Assembly: GCA_930367215.1 (NCBI GenBank)
Contig: OV884059.1
Location: forward strand, 229,647,803-229,711,802
DNA length: 64,000 bases
Origin: Pollenia angustigena
Lineage: Eukaryota; Arthropoda; Insecta; Diptera; Polleniidae
Reading direction: 5' to 3'
In this document: positions 24,955 through 35,372 of the stretch, piece after piece
How positions within the stretch are numbered: the first letter of the stretch is position 1
Layout of the letters: the number at the start of each line of letters is the position of its first letter
Notes under the pieces: model-generated
The model's database searches: none
What the model was told of the DNA's origin: nothing
The model's input: only the letters and a program-made list of their open reading frames with translations
Program-made: the position numbers and the translations under genes

Positions 24955-25290
24955 GGAGCAATTTTTTTGTGTTAATATTGATGTCTCCCGGGCGGAATAT
25001 TGTGCCACGTGGTCTAAAACTGATGTGGAAAAAATTTCAGCCAAATCGGATAACTTTTACCCCTGCCCCCTTGAGGTCAAAGTTCAAATGATAAAAAAAA
25101 AATTGAAAAAAAATTTTTGTGCTTGTATGGAAATTTTTTTTTTTATCATTTGAACTTTGACCTCAAAGGGGCAGGGGTAAAAGTTATCCGATTTGGCTGA
25201 AATTTTTTCCACATCAGTTTTAGACCATGTGGCACAATATTCCGCCCGGGAGATGTTGAAAATCCAAAGTTGAAATTTAGCTGACACCCT
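24955..25290. repeat. Foldback arms around 25120, third copy at 25615-25780
   Basis: The words CAGCCAAATCGGATAACTTT, ACCCCTGCCCC and GTCAAAGTTCAAATGATAA run forward at 25035-25095, then inverted at 25142-25245, then inverted again at 25622-25745. The predicted peptides in both strands repeat only because of this. The arms and the 40-bp loop would make a strong hairpin. Confidence 0.8.
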
Positions 25291-26009
25291 AGTAATCATG
25301 CTCTCAAATAGGGCCAAAAACTGCATTTTTCCAGTTTTTTACCCCAATTTAGAACAAAAATGCGATGTGGAAAAAAAATTTAAAAAACCTGGTATTAAGA
25401 GCAACAAAAAATCTTTAATGTGTGCTTATCAAAACTAAAAAAAAGAGTAAGCCCCTAACAAGCCTCAAATTTTTTTTTCAGAGTCACTTTTGAAACTGAA
25501 AATCTTGTCCGATCGAAATGAAATTGTTTGTTGTTAATAAGCTTATAAAGCTTACTAATATTAAAAAAAAAATCGAAAAAAAAATCGAAAAAAAAATTTG
25601 TTGCTTGTCTGGAAATTTTTTTTTTTTTATCATTTGAACTTTGACCTCAAAGGGGCAGGGGTAAAAGTTATCCGATTTGGCTGAAATTTTTTCCACATCA
25701 GTTTTAGGCCATGTGGCACAATATTCCGCCCGGGAGATGTTGAAAATCCAAAGTTGAAATTTAGCTGCCACCCTACTGCTCATATTAGAAATAAGTTAAA
25801 CTTTAGTTAGAGGTTATTTTATTGCTTCAATTAACTAAACAGTTGTTGAGTATGTTGTGCAACCTCCTCCATTTTCGAAAAGACAGTATATCTCGAAAAC
25901 AAGAGCTAACCTTAAAAACGGTTAGCACCACTGGATTACTGGATAACCCAAATAAATTAAATCGCCAGGTGTCCGGTTTGTCTGATTTTCAACTAGCACA
26001 GTGTTATCA

Positions 26010-26565
26010 TTAGTTGAACGTTAAAGTATACATGTAGTTATTTATAGATTTCCCGATATGCATATTTATAAGCCTCTGACGTCTGTCTGTTTAATTAGAA
26101 ATTTATTCTTGGGAGAACTTGTGTTTTCTCAATTTAAGATTTATTTCAGAAAATTTAAATATATTTAAATGTTTTAATAATACAATATAAACTAAAAACC
26201 ATTATTCATAGAAATAATTGTAAGTTAATGAAAAAATAATTAAGAAAAAGTATTTATTATTATTCTAAATTTTGTTAATACAAATCCAACTGCCCAACAA
26301 GAGTTAATCGAACATTTGAAAAACACTTACGTGTTTTTATTAATTAAAAGTTTTAGATATAAATCACTTTGCTTTATATTATTAATAAAATTACTAATTT
26401 ATATATTTAGAATAAAAATTTAGATTTTTTTTTTTTTTTTTGTTTTACAAAAAAGTTGTTATTTAATTACAAATTTTCATTATACATATAAGTTTATATT
26501 TCATACATACTAAAAAATAAATTTTATTTACATTTTTATACCCTCAAAGGCTAGTACTAAAAGCT
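26010..26565. other. No gene recognised
   Basis: Very A+T-rich sequence with a T run at 26427-26440 and no coding or repeat signal that I can name. Confidence 0.4.
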
Positions 26566-26675
26566 AGTTTACACTATCTCACAAGTCTTGCGTATTCCAT
26601 AATACCTTGTGAGATAGAAATCTAATGAGTTTTGTTGCGACTGTCAAAAAATCTAATTTGACATAACAGTTTGTA

Positions 26676-26873
26676 CAAGGCGAATTGACTAAAGGGTGAG
26701 GTCAACTCTACAACTACAATGCTTCTGTGGTCGGGTTGTCAAAAATATTGCTAGTCAAAAAAAACAGGTTTGTTTCCTTAAAAAACTAGTTTGTATACAA
26801 ACTTTGACAACTCGACCACCGAAAAAAAACACCACATCTTGACTTGACCCCACCTTCTAGTCAATTCGCCTTG
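26676..26873. mobile_element. CAAGGCGAATT MITE, copy 1 (198 bp)
   Basis: The ends CAAGGCGAATTGACTA are inverted copies. The 8-bp flank AGTTTGTA is on both sides (26668-26675, 26874-26881). The uninterrupted target, ACAGTTTGTGTTTACACC, is seen at 29876-29893, so the duplication is verified within the window. Confidence 0.9.
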
Positions 26874-26942
26874 AGTTTGTATTTACACCATCACACAAAG
26901 TATAAACACTCACACATGAAATAAAATGCAACCCTGATCCAA

Positions 26943-28652
26943 GGTATATTAATAGCACGTAGCCGCGAGATTAAAACAATTAAACAATAAAACAAACAAC
27001 AGGGCTTTTTATTGTTGTTATGTGATACGAACTGTCAAACACAGTGTGACCATATTTTTTAAAAATATAAAGTTAAATCATATTTGAAATGGAGCTAAAA
27101 AAAAGCTTAAGAAGAAAATTTAAAGCCAAAAAATAGAGCTACATTTTTTTATAGCTACTTGTAGTAACTTTTAATTATTTCGATATTTTTCATATGTTTA
27201 TGTTATTATAGCTGAGAATAATTATATAAATAAACGAAAAAAATCCAAAAAAAGCATGACCAGTAAATTGATCAAACTTTAGCTTTATTTTTAACAATTT
27301 CTATGGATTTGCTTAACTTTATTTGTAAGAAGATAATTATATAATGTAATTAAGAAACTGTATAATTGATCCAGCCAAACGTTTTGCAAAGGCAAATAAT
27401 TTTTTTATTAAAACAAGGGACGTCAAATATTTAATAGGTATGAACATAGATTAACTGGTAAAATTTTTACTATCAGAATTTTTGAAACAATAGTTGACGG
27501 AAGTCATTGTCGTGATCAAAATCGTAATGAATTCACGACAATGTAAAACACATATGTAAGTAAAAAGTTCACCGTACATATTTCGTTTGCGTCAATCATA
27601 ATACCAATTTTTAAAAACGACTATATTTCGACCACGACAACAACACTCATTAGAAGGCTTTGTTTTCCCTCATCCAATAACTTTCTTTCTTGTGGAGTGT
27701 TGATGACAAAAAATAAGCGATTGAATTCTTAGTTCTCTTAATGGTTTGAGGCTTCGAAAATTAAAAAGAACGTTTAACGTTTTGCTAATGTAACTATAAC
27801 GCCCATAATTCGTTTTACTTTTGCCCTTGATGCCTGCTTATAGAAGGAATATATGAAAAATATGCTTTCATCGCTAAATGGACTATCACGTAAATCCTTT
27901 ATATTAAATTTACTTATAACGGCAGAAAAAACTGATAAATTGGAATATATCGCTAAATTGACTAAAAGCTGTAGTGACTATAAACGAAAAGTACTGTATG
28001 CTTAAACCTTTTTTTTAATTCGCATGCAATAGGCATAGGGTTAAAACTTATTCTAGCTTTGCTTTTGTTCAATAATTGAAAATGAAACTAAAATATGGAA
28101 TAGAAATATGTTTGTTTTTTGTTCTTATAAATTTTCGAAGTGTAAGTTTTGACAAAAATTCTTAATATTTTTGAAAAATGGCGTATTTTTTGTATTTATC
28201 CCCTGGCAGCACTGTTATGAATGTAAATCAAATCTGCAACAGCGATTTCTTCTGCGCTGCCAGACTATCTTTACTAAATCACACATAAGTTTATTCGGAT
28301 AAACTGTTTTATTTATTTGAAAATATAAATAAACACGAAACTGAAATTAAAAAAAGGCTAGGAAAAGCTAAATGCATCGTTAAAAAAAGGTGAAAAAAAG
28401 CTTAAAACTTAATGAAATATCTCAAGCTAAACAGGAAAAAATAAAGCTAAATTATGCTCGAAAAAAGCTAATATGGTCACACTGGTAAAACAGCAAAGGG
28501 GTTGATTAAAGACAAAAAAAGACAAAAGATAAAGCAAAAAAACTTGTTTACTTGTTTACTAAACAAAATTTGACAGTTCGTATCACAAAACAAGCAAATA
28601 AAAAATAGCCAGCTGGCTTTCCGAGATCAACTCCTATAAATATACATTGCCC
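26943..28652. mobile_element. hAT-like element (outer), 8-bp TSD
   Basis: It is flanked by TGATCCAA (26935-26942, 28653-28660); the empty site GCAACCCTGATCCAATGAAA is present around 29930-29950. The ends are related inverted sequences of about 90 bp with GTATATT(A/T)ATAG and TGATACGAACTGTCAAA in common. Most of the interior is a second insertion at 27042-28484. Confidence 0.7.
27042..28484. mobile_element. hAT-like element (inner), CAGTGTGACCATATT ends
   Basis: It has 15-bp perfect inverted ends, CAGTGTGACCATATT, starting at 27042 or 27043. The flanks GTCAAACA and GTAAAACA agree at 7 of 8 bases. AAAAAGCTTAAG-like and TAGAGCTA-like words recur in both arms. No transposase is recognised in 1.44 kb of A+T-rich interior. 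It is the innermost layer of a three-layer nest. Confidence 0.75.
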
Positions 28653-29085
28653 TGATCCAATGAAAACTACTATTGTTTAGAAATTTTTCAAAAAACGATG
28701 AAGTCGTATGGGATATCAAACTTTTTCCAAAATTCTTGTCATTTTCGTGCAATGTGTCGCACTCACACTATCACACTTTGTCATATTACTTGAGTTTTTG
28801 ACATGTATTAATACAAAGTATAATAGTGTCATCTAGCCTTAAATGGACATACGTTCGTCATTCCGTGTTAAACTGGATAAATTTGTTTCCAGACATTTAA
28901 AAAATAACCATTCTATACTGGGTCCTTCAGTTATTCTAAGTCGCAGTTTGGAATTAAAATCCATCAAATTCGGTTTAGTAGGAGAATAGCTAAAGACCCC
29001 GTTGTGGACTCATCTTTCTTTCCTTTTTGGTAATTTTTGTATAAACCATAATATTATATGAATACTATATTTAAGTATAAATTTT

Positions 29086-29193
29086 ATGGAAAATGTTTTG
29101 GAAAGAGAACGTCAGGTCCACGTTGAATCAAATCAGGCCAAACTTGCATTAAGAGAGAAAGAAAAGGCTCTTTATGAAATAAATGTGCCATAA
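29086..29193 (+). other. Short charged open frame (35 residues), unidentified
   Basis: The frame reads MENVLERERQVHVESNQAKL and continues ALREKEKALYEINVP before a stop. The composition is rich in Glu, Lys and Arg, with a heptad-like spacing that would suit a coiled coil. It is unlike the surrounding A+T-rich translations. It could be the last exon of a gene, or the tail of a transposon-encoded protein; no acceptor site or upstream exon is evident. Family unknown. Confidence 0.3.
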
Positions 29194-29498
29194 ATGTATG
29201 AAACTAAAAATTATTAATAAAAAATTAATTAACCTACTCGTCTTATCAGCTTTTGCTATTTATTCTTAATTAGTTTTATTAAAACTCGAAGAACTGTTTT
29301 TACGTTGTTTTCATTTTAAATCTGCGAATCATTTAAATTGAAATAAGAACGAATACAAAATTGATTTTGTGGGTCAAGTTCTTTAAACAATTCAATTAAG
29401 ACTTTTAATTGTTTTATAGAAAAATAAACAAGCCTGCAACATACAATTTCAGTTCGAATGTTTTTAATTCCGTACTTTCAATTTCGGTCGATTACACA

Positions 29499-29750
29499 AA
29501 AGGCTGTTTTTTAAGAGGCGGAGCATTTTGAAGTATATTAAATAAGGGAAAAACTTTTTTTTATTTATTTATTTAATTGGCTTAATTACTTGGCTCTATT
29601 GTGTCAGATCACATAAGCGAGATGGCAAGATCCATCTTTTAAAGTAGTTCGTTCGTCAAATTTTTCCCCTTAGCAAATTAATTCTTCCACGCGGTGCGTG
29701 ACATGTGACACCATCCTGCTAAAACCACATTTGCAATACTAATGGCTTCC
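29499..29750 (-). pseudogene. DD41D-like mariner remnant
   Basis: The minus strand gives MWF-stop-QDGVTCH followed 30-40 residues later by a degraded RLCDLTQ, the positions of the second and third catalytic motifs in the other mariners here. Near 29500 the sequence GGCTGTTTTTTAAGAGGCGG resembles the terminal repeat of the element at 16460. Several stops are present. Confidence 0.6.
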
Positions 29751-29768
29751 CATTGAGGCAAAAAAACT

Positions 29769-30060
29769 AGTAAAGGCTACATTACACTATACAAGTCTTA
29801 CGTATTCTATAATACTTTGTGAGATAGAAATCGAATGAGCCTGTTGCAACTGTCAAAAAATCTAATTTAACATGACAGTTTGTGTTTACACCATCACACA
29901 AAGAATAAACACTGACACATGAAATAAAATGCAACCCTGATCCAATGAAAAGTTTTATTGTTTAGAAATTTTTCAAAAAACGATGAAGTCGTATGGGATG
30001 TCAAACTTTTTTCATAATACATGTCATTTTCGTGACACATTGCATTCACACTTTCACAAA
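29769..30060. repeat. GGCTAG-end TIR element, truncated copy
   Basis: It starts GGCTACATTACACTAT, contains CAGTTTGTGTTTACACCATC and CGATGAAGTCGTATGGGATG, and lacks the right terminal repeat. It serves as an empty-site reference for two insertions in the copy at 26571-28840. Confidence 0.75.
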
Positions 30061-30604
30061 TTGAAATATTATTTTCAAACCAAAAGCTTCTTAATATTTT
30101 GTATGCCCAGAAATAATGATGCATTTATGTGTATGCTAGACAAAAGGTAAAAAAGTGTGTAAAACCAATAGACAACAAGCTGATATAAAACTTCATTGTT
30201 TTAAAAATTGATTGTTTAAAAAACTGTAAAAAAAATTATGTGTGTTGTACAAACTTAAAGTAACAAATCATTATTTCTAAAAATAAAAAATCTTAATTTT
30301 TGAAGAAAAAAAACTTGAAATATTATTTTGGTCAAAAGATCTTCAAAAATAAATTAAAGTCTTCATTCTGGCAAAGCTGAATCCAAGGCACATTATGCAC
30401 CAGAGTGAGTTATGCTGGCTGTAAATTTTTTTTTTTCTTTTTTTTTGCAAGGAATGTAATGTAATTCACTTGATTAAACGGTTAATTCAGTTGATTGAAT
30501 ATTTAGTAAAACTAATTTTATTTTTTATTAATGCTTTAATTAGTGAAAAATGTTGGAGAATTTTTCTGTGTAGAATACAAACAAACTACATACAAAATCA
30601 ATGC

Positions 30605-30785
30605 GTGACAGTTTAAGCGACATTGCCTAAAGGGCTGTCTTTTCTCAAACACTATGTGGGACAGCATAAGCTTTTATAACTTGTCTTTTATTAGCAAATA
30701 TGCTGGAGAATATAAGAGACATCGTCTTAGTAGCTGTCTTCAATCAAACTCTATGTGCGACAGTATAAGCGAGATTATCTTATAA
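30605..30785 (+). repeat. Degenerate tandem repeat, about 120-bp period
   Basis: The landmarks CTGTCTT, CAAAC(A/T)CTATGTG, GACAG(C/T)ATAAGC occur twice. It is part of a wider stretch with GACATTGTC-type words that continues at 31440-31640. Confidence 0.5.
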
Positions 30786-30799
30786 ATTCTCTTGTATAA

Positions 30800-31116
30800 C
30801 CCTACGTTTCCACATGCAAGTATTTACTTGGAAGTAGTGTATACGTATTATCAAGGCGAATTGACTAGAAGGTGGGGTCAAGTCAACATGTGGTGTTTTT
30901 TTTTCGGTGGTCGAGTTGTCAAAGTTTGTATACACAGAAGCATTGTAGTTGTAGAGTTGACCTTACCTTCTAGTCAATTCGCCTTGACGTATTATCAACG
31001 AAAAATCGAGGAAACAGTCGATTGGATGAAAGTACAAAAATTGTGTGAATGTTATTAAAAAAAAATGAGCGTGTATTGAGTTTTTCCAACTTGCACTTGC
31101 ATGTGGAAACGGGGGG
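30800..31116. mobile_element. PIF/Harbinger-like MITE with a nested MITE
   Basis: The ends CCCTACGTTTCCACATGC and the inverted CCCCCCGTTTCCACATGC are flanked by TAA on both sides (30797-30799, 31117-31119). Its own sequence is about 173 bp; the rest is the CAAGG MITE and its duplication. It is related to 3170-3765. Confidence 0.85.
30852..30986. mobile_element. CAAGGCGAATT MITE, copy 2 (135 bp)
   Basis: The perfect inverted ends CAAGGCGAATTGACTAG are flanked by ACGTATTAT (30843-30851, 30987-30995), 9 bp. The same family at 26676 and 44366 has 8-bp duplications. Confidence 0.9.
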
Positions 31117-31119
31117 TAA

Positions 31120-32060
31120 AAACCTATAAAAGAAATATGAAAGTCTATGTCTTCTTCTGGCGTAGTGCAATACTTTTTAATCACTACTTGGTTTGCATAA
31201 AATTCTCACATTCTTTTTTTTAGTTGTTAATTTGAATACCTGCATAAAATTTACGAATTAGCACAAAACAGTAAAACCGAAAAAATGCTGATGAAGGAAG
31301 TCTCAAGCTGGGAAATGGATTACATGCAGTTTATATATCACTGTCAATTTAAGGATAGCCGGATATGTAACATGAAATAGAAGTTAAAAAGGCGAAATAA
31401 CATTGCAGCTTTACTGAAAAAAAAGCACATGGAATAATTTTTGTTGCGGACGACAAAATAGACGACATTGTCATGCATAGTGACAAAGTAAGCGACATTG
31501 TCCTCTGTGTTATCGTTTATAACCAATGAACGACTAGAAGAGCGTCATTGTCTTGCTTTGTCTCGAGCACGATAATCGCGAAACTTGTTCGAAAATGTGG
31601 TTGACGATTTCTGCTGACTGTCGCTTACATGTCGTGAAGGAATAAACATTGACGTATGACTTACAGACGTGGCCAACTTGGGTATTATATGTTTGTACTG
31701 ATGTGTGTAACACTAAGCAATATAAAACCTACACTCACCTTTCAATATAACGATCGACTAATCACTTTTATAATCGATATAATTATGTCCATCCGGCTGG
31801 CTGGCTTACTGGTCTATATTTGACCATACCTGCCATACAAATACAACTCTCTCAAAAATAACCTAACCTAACCTTAGAAACATATTTAATCATTTAAGAT
31901 CTACAGGTAATCTCACTTCCAGAAGATGTCGACTAAACAAAACATGTTCCTTTATATCTCTTTCTGCAAATTATATTATGAACATAATAAAAATGTCAAT
32001 CTTCCCTTAGTAACTTTAAAAAGTTGCCTAATATGAAAGAAAACGGGAAGAAATAGAAAC
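31120..32060. other. No gene; fragment of hairpin repeat
   Basis: 31670-31830 is a diverged copy of the start of the repeat at 36315 (GGGTATTATATG, GATCGACTAATCAC, GTCCATCCGGCTGGCTGGC). The rest is without recognisable content. Confidence 0.45.
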
Positions 32061-32063
32061 TAA

Positions 32064-32147
32064 CTGCCTTTTTTACGATGTCACTCGAACGTTTATATGT
32101 TATTTGCGCGAACGTAAACGTTCGAGTGACATCGTGAAATAGGCAGT
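32064..32147. mobile_element. 84-bp palindromic MITE, TAA target site
   Basis: The arms pair over about 35 bp: CGATGTCACTCGAACGTTTA on the left and its complement TAAACGTTCGAGTGACATCG on the right. TAA lies on both sides (32061-32063, 32148-32150). It sits about 200 bp upstream of the first MBF2 paralog's TATA box. Confidence 0.75.
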
Positions 32148-32359
32148 AAGTATCTTATCACTTAAAAGTTGTACATACACAACTTTTTTATCTATCAATC
32201 AAATAATATGTATAAACAAAATCATTTTTGAAATTTATTCAAACACTTCAAACTAGTAATTTAGATGACATGTTGCAACAAGTTAAACACACATAATTTA
32301 TTGACTCTAGATAAAAATTGTAACGAAAAATAAAAAAAAAATATTCTATTTTCACTTGG

Positions 32360-32367
32360 TATATAAA
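32360..32367 (+). promoter_or_regulatory. TATA box of MBF2 paralog 1
   Basis: TATATAAA, 62 bp before the start codon, is conserved with its surroundings in paralog 2 (38243-38250). Confidence 0.6.
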
Positions 32368-32429
32368 TGCAATGCATTTTTGAAAAAATGCTGCAAAAAG
32401 AAACAGAAAAAAACGAATCAAAGTGTTAA

Positions 32430-33009
32430 ATGGCTCGCTTGGAAGCATTGAAAGTTAAATTTTTACTATGCTGCTTATTCTTTCTTCCACTTATTCTGGC
32501 GTTTGCTGTGGGCGAGGCTCCAGGAAATGATTCCTTAAAGGCCTTACAATTACCCCTATCGCCGATAACAGCTAGAAGTCTCTATGAACAATATAGTTTG
32601 GGACAAGCAGAGGAAGGTAAGATTTAATAAAAAAATAAAAAAAAATATTGATTTTTATTAATTTTGTAGCATACTTTTAGGAGCTAAAATTATTTACACT
32701 TATCAATACACTGAAACTTTCGATACGCCACAACAAATCATTTCTCTTGACTTTCAATATCCCGATGTTACCGCCGAAAATCAAGACAGTAGTGATGAGG
32801 AGCCCGATAGTAGTGCCTTAATTATCACTCAAATTCAATTGTACGTTAAGTCACAAGATGGTAGCAATACTCAGGCATACATCACTGAGGGAGGCATTGG
32901 AGAAAATAATATCTCTCTGCAAATTGTTGCTTTAGATTCTAATTTGTTAAATTACATTTTGGTTATCTATGGCAAAAATAAGAATGATTTCAAAAAACAA
33001 CATAATTAA
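32430..33009 (+). CDS. Small secreted MBF2-family protein, paralog 1
   Basis: Two exons: 32430-32616 and 32681-33009, encoding 171 residues. The 64-bp intron starts GTAAGATTTAA. Two AGs end it 11 bp apart; only the second (TACTTTTAG) keeps the frame, because the first would bring in a stop. Residues 1-28 are a signal peptide (KFLLCCLFFLPLILAFAVG). The C-terminal half, from about residue 108, has the shape of the MBF2 family: ITQIQLYVKSQDG, a central EGGIGENNISLQI, and an end strand ILVIYGK. MBF2 was named as a transcriptional co-activator in silkworm, but most family members are small secreted insect proteins of unclear role, and the signal peptide here fits secretion. Residues 95-107 are acidic and serine-rich. 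Functional assignment beyond family is not supported. Confidence 0.8.
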
Positions 33010-33060
33010 TGATGTTATTAGATATTAAAATTTAAAATGTGGTAAAAAAAAAAACAAAAA

Positions 33061-33066
33061 CAATAA
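33061..33066 (+). terminator. Polyadenylation signal of MBF2 paralog 1
   Basis: AATAAA lies 52 bp after the stop codon. The equivalent signal is conserved in paralog 2 near 38939. Confidence 0.55.
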
Positions 33067-33146
33067 ATATTCAATGAAAAAGTATAAAATTTAGTGGGAA
33101 ACAACTCTTTCTTTTTTTGCAGTGTAAAATTATTTAAAATAAGTAA

Positions 33147-33300
33147 GCCCCCTTTCACACTCGGCAAGTTACTTGCGCAAGTTACTTGCTGACAACAACA
33201 AAGTCTGTACAAATTTTTTTTAAATTTGTTTTTTCCTAACAGACTTTGTTGTTGTCGGCAAGTAACTTGCGCAAGTAACTTGCCGAGTGTGAAAGGGGGC
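33147..33300. mobile_element. 154-bp MITE downstream of MBF2 paralog 1 only
   Basis: Inverted ends of about 60 bp (GCCCCCTTTCACACTCGGCA and onward), flanked by TAA (33144-33146, 33301-33303). Paralog 2 has the empty site AAGTAAAATACACAG at about 39019. It is PIF/Harbinger-like by target site. Confidence 0.9.
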
Positions 33301-33448
33301 TAAAATACACAGAAAATCATACATATATTTAATAATTTTTTTTAAATAATGATAGTGTGTTGAAAGGCGATGCAACAACGAGCGCCAAATTACTCGCTCC
33401 TGTTATAACTTAATTGAGTCTAGAACTTCTGCCGGACGTAATCGCTGA

Positions 33449-33865
33449 ACACAGAAAAAAATCAAAGTAATTTTCTTGGGAATACAAAATTTTAATTTAC
33501 AAGATTTTATTTGTCGTGCTAAATTCCCAATTTTTATTCTTGATAAAAACATTGAAATTTATTGTGGAAGGGACAAGCTCCTCCTATGCGCATTTCACTG
33601 GTTGCTTAGGCCAGATTGTCAGGACACTTCATCCAAAGAGATTAAACAAATAACTCTGTTAAGCAAATAAGAATTATAAGCAACAGTTTTACTCGTAACA
33701 ATATCAAAGCTTTAACAAAAACAACAACAATAAACAGTGAGTATAACTTTTCTTACATTCCCCACTACAATTGGTTGGAATTCTTCCAACATTAATTGTA
33801 GTTTATTTCAATTAAAAAATGTTCGATATAAATTAAAATAAAATACTGATATCGATAAAAAGCAA
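33449..33865. other. No gene; possible end of an ACACAGAAAAAA element
   Basis: The homology shared by the two MBF2 duplicates ends here. The next bases in this copy, ACACAGAAAAAAATC, match the terminal motif of the elements at 50272 and 58040. The 64-residue frame at 33476 is not recognisable. Confidence 0.4.
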
Positions 33866-34214
33866 GGACCGGAAATTACGAACGGAAAACACAAAACTAA
33901 ATATTATTTTTTAAATAAAAAACTTTTGTGTGTGAAACAAGGACCGGAAAATGTTTTTTAATTTGGTTTCTAAAAAAATATTTATTGTGCAAGTTTAAAA
34001 AATGCTACATTTTACAGAAAATAAAAAATTTCTAAAATAGAACAATTTTAGATTTTTAGTTGAACTGTTAACTTTTAATTTTTGATATTCTTTAATTAGG
34101 CTTGAGTTCATCAAATTTAATTTTCATTAAATTATTTTCAAAAGGAGGCAACATGTAATTTGAAATTTAAGTGATAATAACAGCAAATTTCGAACCACCA
34201 GTACTACTGGTTAA

Positions 34215-34435
34215 ATATTGATGTTTGACTGTTGGCTAACGGGCACCGCAGTGGTGCAGTGGGTAGCACACAAAGATCTTCTGACGATAGAAAGTGGTTT
34301 TTCTTGAAACATGTAAAGATCAACCCGGGTTCAAATCCCAGTTCAACCAGGAAAAATTATCAATAAATTTTAATAAAATTCCTTCCCTCGGATTTGATGA
34401 ACTCAAGCCTAATTAAAGAATATCAAAAATTTCTA
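34215..34435 (+). repeat. tRNA-derived SINE with A and B boxes
   Basis: GTGGTGCAGTGGGTAGCAC (about 34250) fits a tRNA A box and GGGTTCAAATCCC (about 34328) a B box. The 3' part (AAAATTATCAATAA, TTGATGAACTCAAGCCTAAT) matches the tail of the units at 6106-7773. It lacks the pairing to be a functional tRNA. Confidence 0.75.
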
Positions 34436-34584
34436 AAATAGTTTGGAAAAAAAGCCGTCGAAAAAAATAAAATAAAGTTTTTAAATAAAACGTTTCCTTA
34501 AAAACATAAAAATTTCATTCTTCAAAACAAATTTAAATAAAATTTATGAAGGGGTTTCTTAGAATACATACATACATACTAGGG

Positions 34585-35345
34585 TATTCATTTAATCGGG
34601 CTTTTACTTTAATCGGTTAATCGCTCGATTAATTAACCGAGGTTTTGGTTTAATCGGTTAATAATCGGTTAATTTTGTTATTGATCGGTTAACCGAAAGT
34701 TTTTTTATAAAAAAGATAATTTGAATGAATAAAAATGAAAAATTATTTATTACTAGATGACCCGTGCGAATATTTCGCACCGTTAGTTGTCATTTTTGTA
34801 ACATAAAATGAAAATAATTAATAGAAATTTTAGTAACTTCAATACATTTTATTAAAAGTATAATAATATTAGAAATCATAATATATATCATACATATTTA
34901 CATACATACATACATATGTTTAAATGCTTTTATAATAATTCTTTGAATACAATGTTAGAGGTAATGACATGATCATCGTTAACTTTTTGCCTGTACGAAT
35001 CCTTTATCAATGAAAATATTAATTTTTCAATTTCTAATTATTTTTCGTCATTAGTGTTAGAAATAAGCTTTAAAATGAGATATCATTCATTAAATTTGAT
35101 GCGGTGGTATGGGAGATATTTGCAACCGACAAAAAAAAGTGCTTTAGAAATAATATATATGATGATGATTTGGAGTCTAGTAGTAAAAAAATAACATAAG
35201 AATTCTTGAACTAACACGAACAAAAACATTATAATTCATAACTATTTAAAACATATTTTTTAATTAAAACATATTATGCATTTATTAAAAAATTACTTGT
35301 GAGATCATTTTATTAGTAATTTCAATAGTGTAAGGAGAACTAAAT
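34585..35345. mobile_element. AATCGG-rich TIR element, left part
   Basis: It starts AGGGTATTCATTTAATCGG and carries GGTTAATCGCTCGATTAATT and GATCGGTTAACCG words. It matches the left part of the element at 49966-53200, and 35290-35345 match 52520-52580. The corresponding right part of this copy is at 37640-38092. Confidence 0.65.
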
Positions 35346-35372
35346 AATCTTTAAGATAAAATGAAAAAACAA

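Larger units (their letters stand above)
22502..26006. mobile_element. Large (3.5 kb) element with about 170-bp inverted ends
   Basis: The left end (CACTGTGCTAGAATTTGGCA onwards) and right end are inverted, diverged copies over about 170 bp. Shared words are CCAGTGGTGCTAACC, TTTTCGAGATATAC and GAAAATGGAGGA. Inside the left part are about three degenerate copies of a TTAACATTTTCTCAA..CCACTTCTTAGGG..CTCCCATAC unit (22815-23195). The middle is occupied by another TIR element (23307-24839) and by a three-copy inverted repeat. No transposase was recognised. A stray end lies at 5975-6105. Confidence 0.65.
26571..28840. mobile_element. GGCTAG-end TIR element, interrupted copy
   Basis: The left part (26571-26942) and right part (28653-28840) align to the left and right halves of the 355-bp copy at 21822-22176. 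They are separated by a hAT-like insertion, and a CAAGG MITE sits in the left half. The continuous sequence at both insertion points is present in the copies at 21822 and 29769. Confidence 0.8.

Noticed and set aside
24953..25783. Conserved peptide EYCATWSKTDVEKISAKSDN in four frames on both strands
   Set aside because: It results from the inverted repeat at 24955-25780; the same DNA is read in opposite arms, so the conservation is at DNA level.
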